Shown here: one piece after another, positions 13,338 to 15,218 of the stretch
Layout of the letters: every line of letters begins with the position of its first letter
Numbering within the stretch: position 1 is the stretch's first letter
Assembly (NCBI GenBank): GCA_002418705.1
Contig: DIEQ01000038.1
Coordinates: 1-15,218 of the forward strand
DNA: 15,218 nt
From: Mageeibacillus sp. UBA5770
GTDB taxonomy: Bacteria; Bacillota_A; Clostridia; Saccharofermentanales; Saccharofermentanaceae
Reading direction: 5' to 3'
The notes under the pieces: model-generated
What the model saw: only the letters and a program-made list of their open reading frames with translations
What the model was told of the DNA's origin: nothing
Database searches by the model: none
Position numbers and translations under genes: made by a program

Positions 13338-14624
13338 GTGAATATAGTAAATAAGACAAAAACACGGCGGAAGCACCCGCTAATTGAATTGCTAAAACAT
13401 AACAAAGGGAATCCGAGAACTTTGATTTTAATGGAGCCTCTCTGGGGTATTCCGTATAATCTAATCGCACCTTTTGCCACTTTATATATGTACACACAGG
13501 GAATAACGGATGTTCAAATCGGACTGATTCTGTCGATTGGTATGTTTGTTCAGGTGTTCTTCTCCTTCTTTGGCGGTATAATCACCGATAAGCTGGGGCG
13601 AAAATTTACAACCATGATGGGCGATTTCTTTGGCTGGTGCATTGCCTGCTTGATATGGGGCATTTCGAGTAACTTCTGGCTTTTTTTGATTGCAGTGCTA
13701 TTTAACAGTTTTGAGCAGATTAACCAGACAGCATGGTATTGTTTATTGATTGAAGATGCAGAAGCCAAGGATTTACTAGGTATATATACCTGGGTGAACA
13801 TAGGCGGTCTGGTTGCAATCTTTTTTGCACCCATTTCGGGACTTCTGATAAATTCCTTTACCGTGGTTCCGGTTGTCCGTGTTTTATATTTTGTTTTCGC
13901 TGCGAATATGCTGATTAAAGTGGTTATTACTTTTCGACATTGTGATGAGACCAGGCAGGGAACGATTCGTATGGCCGAGACGAAAGGTACACCTGTAATA
14001 CAGATGCTATATGAATACAAGGATCTGATACCCAAAGTGCTAAAGAATAAAGAGATTATGAAAGTGATTACTGTCTCTGTGATATTACACATAACGAATC
14101 TTATAGGTACCAGCTTCTTTAGCTTGTATGTAACGCAAAGGCTTGGCATAGCAGATCGTTATCTGGCTTTTTTCCCTATTTTGAATGCAGCTGTGATGCT
14201 GATTTTCATGATTGGAATACAGCACCGGCTGGAATCTGTGAAATTCCGGATACCAATGTGGATTGGATTGGTATTGTATGCCGTGTGTTCGATTCTTCTG
14301 ATACTGACTCCGATTGGGAGTATGCCGGTTATCGTCATTTATGTCTTTGTGGCGGCAGTAGCCGGCGCCCTTGTAATGCCTCGTAAAGATGCCTTGCTCC
14401 AGCTAAACATTAATCCGAATGAGCGGGCTCGTATTAATGCTTTGATTATGTCATTTACTATTGCTTTTGCCTCGCCATTTGGATACTTTGCCGGATGGTT
14501 ATCAAGTATTGACCGCCGCCTGCCATTTGTGTTTACATTTATTATTTTTATCGCAGCCATCATTATCGTTGGCCGTATTCGTGATCCCGAATTTGCTCAA
14601 GAGCAAGGGGAAGCAAAGTGTTAG
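13338..14624 (+). CDS. MFS transporter (12 TM)
   Basis: About 428 aa with twelve hydrophobic segments and the MFS loop 2-3 motif GGIITDKLGRKFTTMMGDF, which matches the G-x-L-a-D-r-x-G-R-r/k signature. A long cytoplasmic loop follows TM6 (FRHCDETRQGTIRMAETKGT). Substrate unknown; drug or metabolite export is the usual guess. GGAG at 13328-13331 with a 6-nt gap points to GTG 13338; ATG 13326 in the same frame overlaps that site and has none of its own. A -10-like TAAAAT (13298-13303) lies upstream without a convincing -35. Confidence 0.88.
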   Translation: MNIVNKTKTRRKHPLIELLKHNKGNPRTLILMEPLWGIPYNLIAPFATLYMYTQGITDVQIGLILSIGMFVQVFFSFFGGIITDKLGRKFTTMMGDFFGWCIACLIWGISSNFWLFLIAVLFNSFEQINQTAWYCLLIEDAEAKDLLGIYTWVNIGGLVAIFFAPISGLLINSFTVVPVVRVLYFVFAANMLIKVVITFRHCDETRQGTIRMAETKGTPVIQMLYEYKDLIPKVLKNKEIMKVITVSVILHITNLIGTSFFSLYVTQRLGIADRYLAFFPILNAAVMLIFMIGIQHRLESVKFRIPMWIGLVLYAVCSILLILTPIGSMPVIVIYVFVAAVAGALVMPRKDALLQLNINPNERARINALIMSFTIAFASPFGYFAGWLSSIDRRLPFVFTFIIFIAAIIIVGRIRDPEFAQEQGEAKC

Positions 14625-14625
14625 A

Positions 14626-14700
14626 ATGAAATTAGTAACGCTGCATTGCAAGCATAATGGCATCCGGATCGTAGATATTGCGAACTGGCTTGCCGGATGA
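14626..14700 (+). CDS. Possible 24-codon ORF ahead of the Y-family polymerase
   Basis: ATG directly after the MFS stop encodes MKLVTLHCKHNGIRIVDIA and ends NWLAG. The nearest purine-rich site (AGGGGAAG) is too far upstream. The TGA is immediately followed by the GAGGTGAG ribosome binding site of the next gene, as in a coupled operon. It could be a real peptide, or the tail of a lost gene that once preceded the polymerase. Evidence is thin. Confidence 0.2.
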   Translation: MKLVTLHCKHNGIRIVDIANWLAG

Positions 14701-14713
14701 GAGGTGAGATGGC

Positions 14714-15218
14714 ATGACTAATAAGAATCGCATTTACATTGCCATCGACCTGAAGTCTTTTTATGCTTCTGTTGAGTGTGTTGAACGTGGTCTTGACCCC
14801 ATGAACACCAACCTCGTAGTCGCAGACGCCAGCCGCACTGAAAAGACGATCTGCCTTGCTGTTTCGCCGTCGCTCAAATCCTATGGAATTTCCGGGCGTG
14901 CAAGGCTGTTTGAAGCTGTCCAGAAAATTAATGAAGCGAACGCACAGCGCCGGAACAGAGCCCCGGCGCGCCTTTTCACGGGGGAATCGTATGACAATGC
15001 GGTGCTTAAGTCCTCGCCTGATTTGGCAATTTCCTATATAACCGCGCCCCCGCGCATGGCGCTGTATATGGAGTACAGCACGAGGATTTACAACATTTAT
15101 TTGAAATACGTTGCCCCTTCGGATATCCATGTCTACTCAATCGATGAGGTGTTCATTGATGTCACGGATTATTTGGCTACCAATCATCTCACACCCCGCG
15201 AGATGACCATGATGATGA
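14714..15218 (+). CDS. Y-family DNA polymerase (UmuC/DinB-like), 5' part
   Basis: The first 168 codons of a translesion polymerase, running off the window. AIDLKSFYASVECVERGLDP holds the first catalytic Asp and the steric-gate-region aromatic Tyr. SRTEKTICLAVSP and KSYGISGRARLFE cover the fingers and nucleotide-binding part. VYSIDEVFIDVT carries the catalytic Asp-Glu pair. The DLKSFYASVE version is typical of UmuC-type proteins from Bacillota and their mobile elements. GAGGTGA lies 6-7 bp before ATG 14714. No clear LexA box was seen upstream, so SOS control is unproven. Confidence 0.9.
   Translation, partial: MTNKNRIYIAIDLKSFYASVECVERGLDPMNTNLVVADASRTEKTICLAVSPSLKSYGISGRARLFEAVQKINEANAQRRNRAPARLFTGESYDNAVLKSSPDLAISYITAPPRMALYMEYSTRIYNIYLKYVAPSDIHVYSIDEVFIDVTDYLATNHLTPREMTMMM

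Noticed and set aside
14680..14700. Possible LexA box (GAAC....) before the Y-family polymerase
   Set aside because: GAACTGGCTTGC lacks the GTTC half needed for a Gram-positive SOS box.

Overview
The window looks like chromosomal DNA from a low-to-moderate GC Gram-positive anaerobe (Bacillota, probably Clostridia). This is inferred from strong GGAGG-type ribosome binding sites, an EFR1-type ferredoxin/flavodoxin protein, a clostridial-style Y-family polymerase and an acetate kinase. Species cannot be read from the sequence. The left part (about 1-3127) is visibly GC-richer. It carries a minus-strand gene remnant, acetate kinase (ackA) and an NfeD-family membrane protease. From about 3130 onward the DNA becomes AT-richer and turns into an accessory island built of small stress, toxin-antitoxin and mobile-element modules.

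Layout of the island: a frameshifted gene remnant (3147-3370); a stand-alone RelA/SpoT-type (p)ppGpp synthetase-domain protein (3491-4480) with a 51-codon ORF 10 bp behind it; a 5'-truncated IS1634/IS4-type transposase on the minus strand with its own terminator (4829-5365); a two-gene unit of a TerB-like protein with an amphipathic tail and a glycine-zipper membrane protein (5355-7257). Next comes a complete toxin-antitoxin-chaperone operon, mqsR-mqsA-secB-like (7338-8746), with a well-formed promoter and an operator palindrome. An EFR1 ferredoxin, a VOC protein and a 62-aa protein follow. After these lies a complete hipB-hipS-hipT operon (10497-12111), in which kinase and N-terminal domain are separate proteins. 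It is controlled by three operator copies spaced exactly 40 bp and appears to start as a leaderless mRNA. A second VOC protein, a convergent MBL-fold (glyoxalase II-like) hydrolase with a palindromic promoter, an MFS transporter and the 5' part of a Y-family DNA polymerase complete the window.

Taken together, at least three translation/growth-control devices (RelA/SpoT synthetase, MqsRA with SecB-like chaperone, HipBST) sit within 9 kb, next to a TerB/glycine-zipper pair of unknown function. This is the pattern of a stress-arrest or phage-defence island laid down beside housekeeping genes. The two tripartite toxin systems belong to known types. The operator architecture, the changed HipT loop, the RelA/SpoT plus small-ORF pair and the TerB/glycine-zipper pair are the parts most worth a second look.
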